A stretch of DNA of 20,592 nucleotides from Candidatus Dojkabacteria bacterium (GTDB lineage: Bacteria > Patescibacteriota > Dojkabacteria > SC72 > JAFGCJ01): positions 1 through 20,592 of the forward strand of contig JAQVGB010000008.1 of NCBI GenBank assembly GCA_028696915.1, in the 5' to 3' direction. A program made the position numbers and the translations under genes. Numbering within the stretch: the stretch's first letter is position 1; each line of letters begins with the position of its first letter. Positions 20,104-20,592 of the stretch are shown here, in pieces. The notes beneath the pieces are model-generated. The model was not told the DNA's origin. It did no database searches and was given only the letters and a program-made list of their open reading frames with translations.

Positions 20104-20592
20104 ATGGCAGAAGACACGACCCGCACAGTGACCATCCAGATCAGTCCGTACACCATGATCGCCGTTGCGCTGTTCGTTTTGGGGTTGATCTTCCTCTACT
20201 CGGTCAGGGAAGTCTTGTTTATCATCTTTTTCGCATTTATTCTCACCTCGACCCTCCGCGAGCCGGTCAGGAAGCTCACCGAGCGGAGAGTTCCGAAAGT
20301 GCTTGCGATCCTCGCCATTTACCTGGGAATTTTCCTTTCGTTTACGCTTGTGCTGACACTCGTCGCGGTGCCGCTTGCCCGGGAGACGATCCGGTTTTTC
20401 GATAATCTGCCCGAACTGCTCGAAAAGATACTAACCGGGCTTAATCGCATCGGGTCCGAACTGGGCTTGGTCAGTAGAAACATTGATAGTGATATCGTCG
20501 ATGAAAATCTGGGCGGATGGGTTGACACGATACAATCGAACCTTGGGAACCTGGTCGATATCGGTCGTCAGGGAGCCGCAGGGGCCATCGAG
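20104..20592 (+). CDS. AI-2E family transporter (N-terminal 163 residues; continues beyond window)
   Basis: This frame opens at an ATG at 20104 and stays open to the window edge (163 codons); family members are usually about 330-380 residues. The N-terminal layout fits the AI-2E/PerM (formerly UPF0118) family. Two close helices lie at about 17-33 and 37-50 (ISPYTMIAVALFVLGLIF, VREVLFIIFFAFILTS). Then comes the positively charged LREPVRKLTERRVPK loop with its conserved Pro, and a third long helix at about 66-90. After that a periplasmic helical region begins (AREIIRFF-like, here ARETIRFFDNLPELLEK). Members export diverse small molecules or ions; AI-2 export is shown for only a few, and the substrate is unknown here. 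A different frame at 20073-20405 is a shadow. Confidence 0.88.
   Translation, partial: MAEDTTRTVTIQISPYTMIAVALFVLGLIFLYSVREVLFIIFFAFILTSTLREPVRKLTERRVPKVLAILAIYLGIFLSFTLVLTLVAVPLARETIRFFDNLPELLEKILTGLNRIGSELGLVSRNIDSDIVDENLGGWVDTIQSNLGNLVDIGRQGAAGAIE

Noticed and set aside
20073..20405. 110-codon plus-strand frame at the right end
   Set aside because: It overlaps in another frame the open AI-2E transporter frame from 20104, which has the family's helices; the 110-codon product is His/Arg-rich without motifs.

Overview
The window looks like a chromosomal segment of a bacterium with a small genome, most likely a Patescibacteria/CPR lineage (a Peregrinibacteria/Peribacteria-like member is my best guess, with low confidence). 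The reasons are the many small orphan membrane proteins, a trigger factor without its PPIase domain, a sortase, a LemA/TPM/PLDc_N membrane module, weak Shine-Dalgarno signals, and many extended -10 boxes lying only 5-6 nt before a start codon. TGA is used as a stop (Nudix, GH10 and DUF2085 genes), so this is not a lineage that recodes TGA. GC content is patchy: the clpP-to-sortase block is visibly GC-richer than the 8.5-11.8 kb block.

Layout. 1-2.2 kb: the start of a cupin gene, two orphan genes and a Nudix hydrolase. 2.2-8.4 kb: an anchored protein with a pacifastin/VWC-like cysteine domain; a divergent pair made of a membrane-anchored metallo-beta-lactamase-fold protein and an HExxH protein; two small orphans; a GH10 xylanase-like enzyme; and a DUF218 protein. 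8.5-12.1 kb: two more anchored surface proteins, an APH-fold kinase and tRNA-Val(GAC). This region carries direct repeats of the tRNA-Val 3' end and its flank (a 69-bp copy 2450 bp away plus shorter copies), so it looks like a small tRNA-associated island. 12.2-17.1 kb, all minus strand: ClpP (catalytic Asp replaced by Asn), TPM protein, LemA, a PLDc_N-like membrane protein, trigger factor (no PPIase, His-rich insert) and sortase. 17.1-20.6 kb: an Ig-like membrane protein with a sortase-like LPESAG tail divergent from the sortase, an orphan, a JAMM-motif protein, DUF2085, and the start of an AI-2E family transporter.

Main themes. Much of the window serves the cell surface: a sortase with a candidate substrate, three proteins with one N-terminal membrane anchor and an acidic linker (two of them with the cysteine module), LemA/TPM, and DUF2085. 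Protein quality control is the second theme (ClpP, trigger factor). The observations most worth a second look are the tRNA-Val repeat array with one gene per interval, the Asn-type ClpP, the pacifastin-like modules, the sortase/LPESAG pair, and the recurrent leaderless promoter layout.
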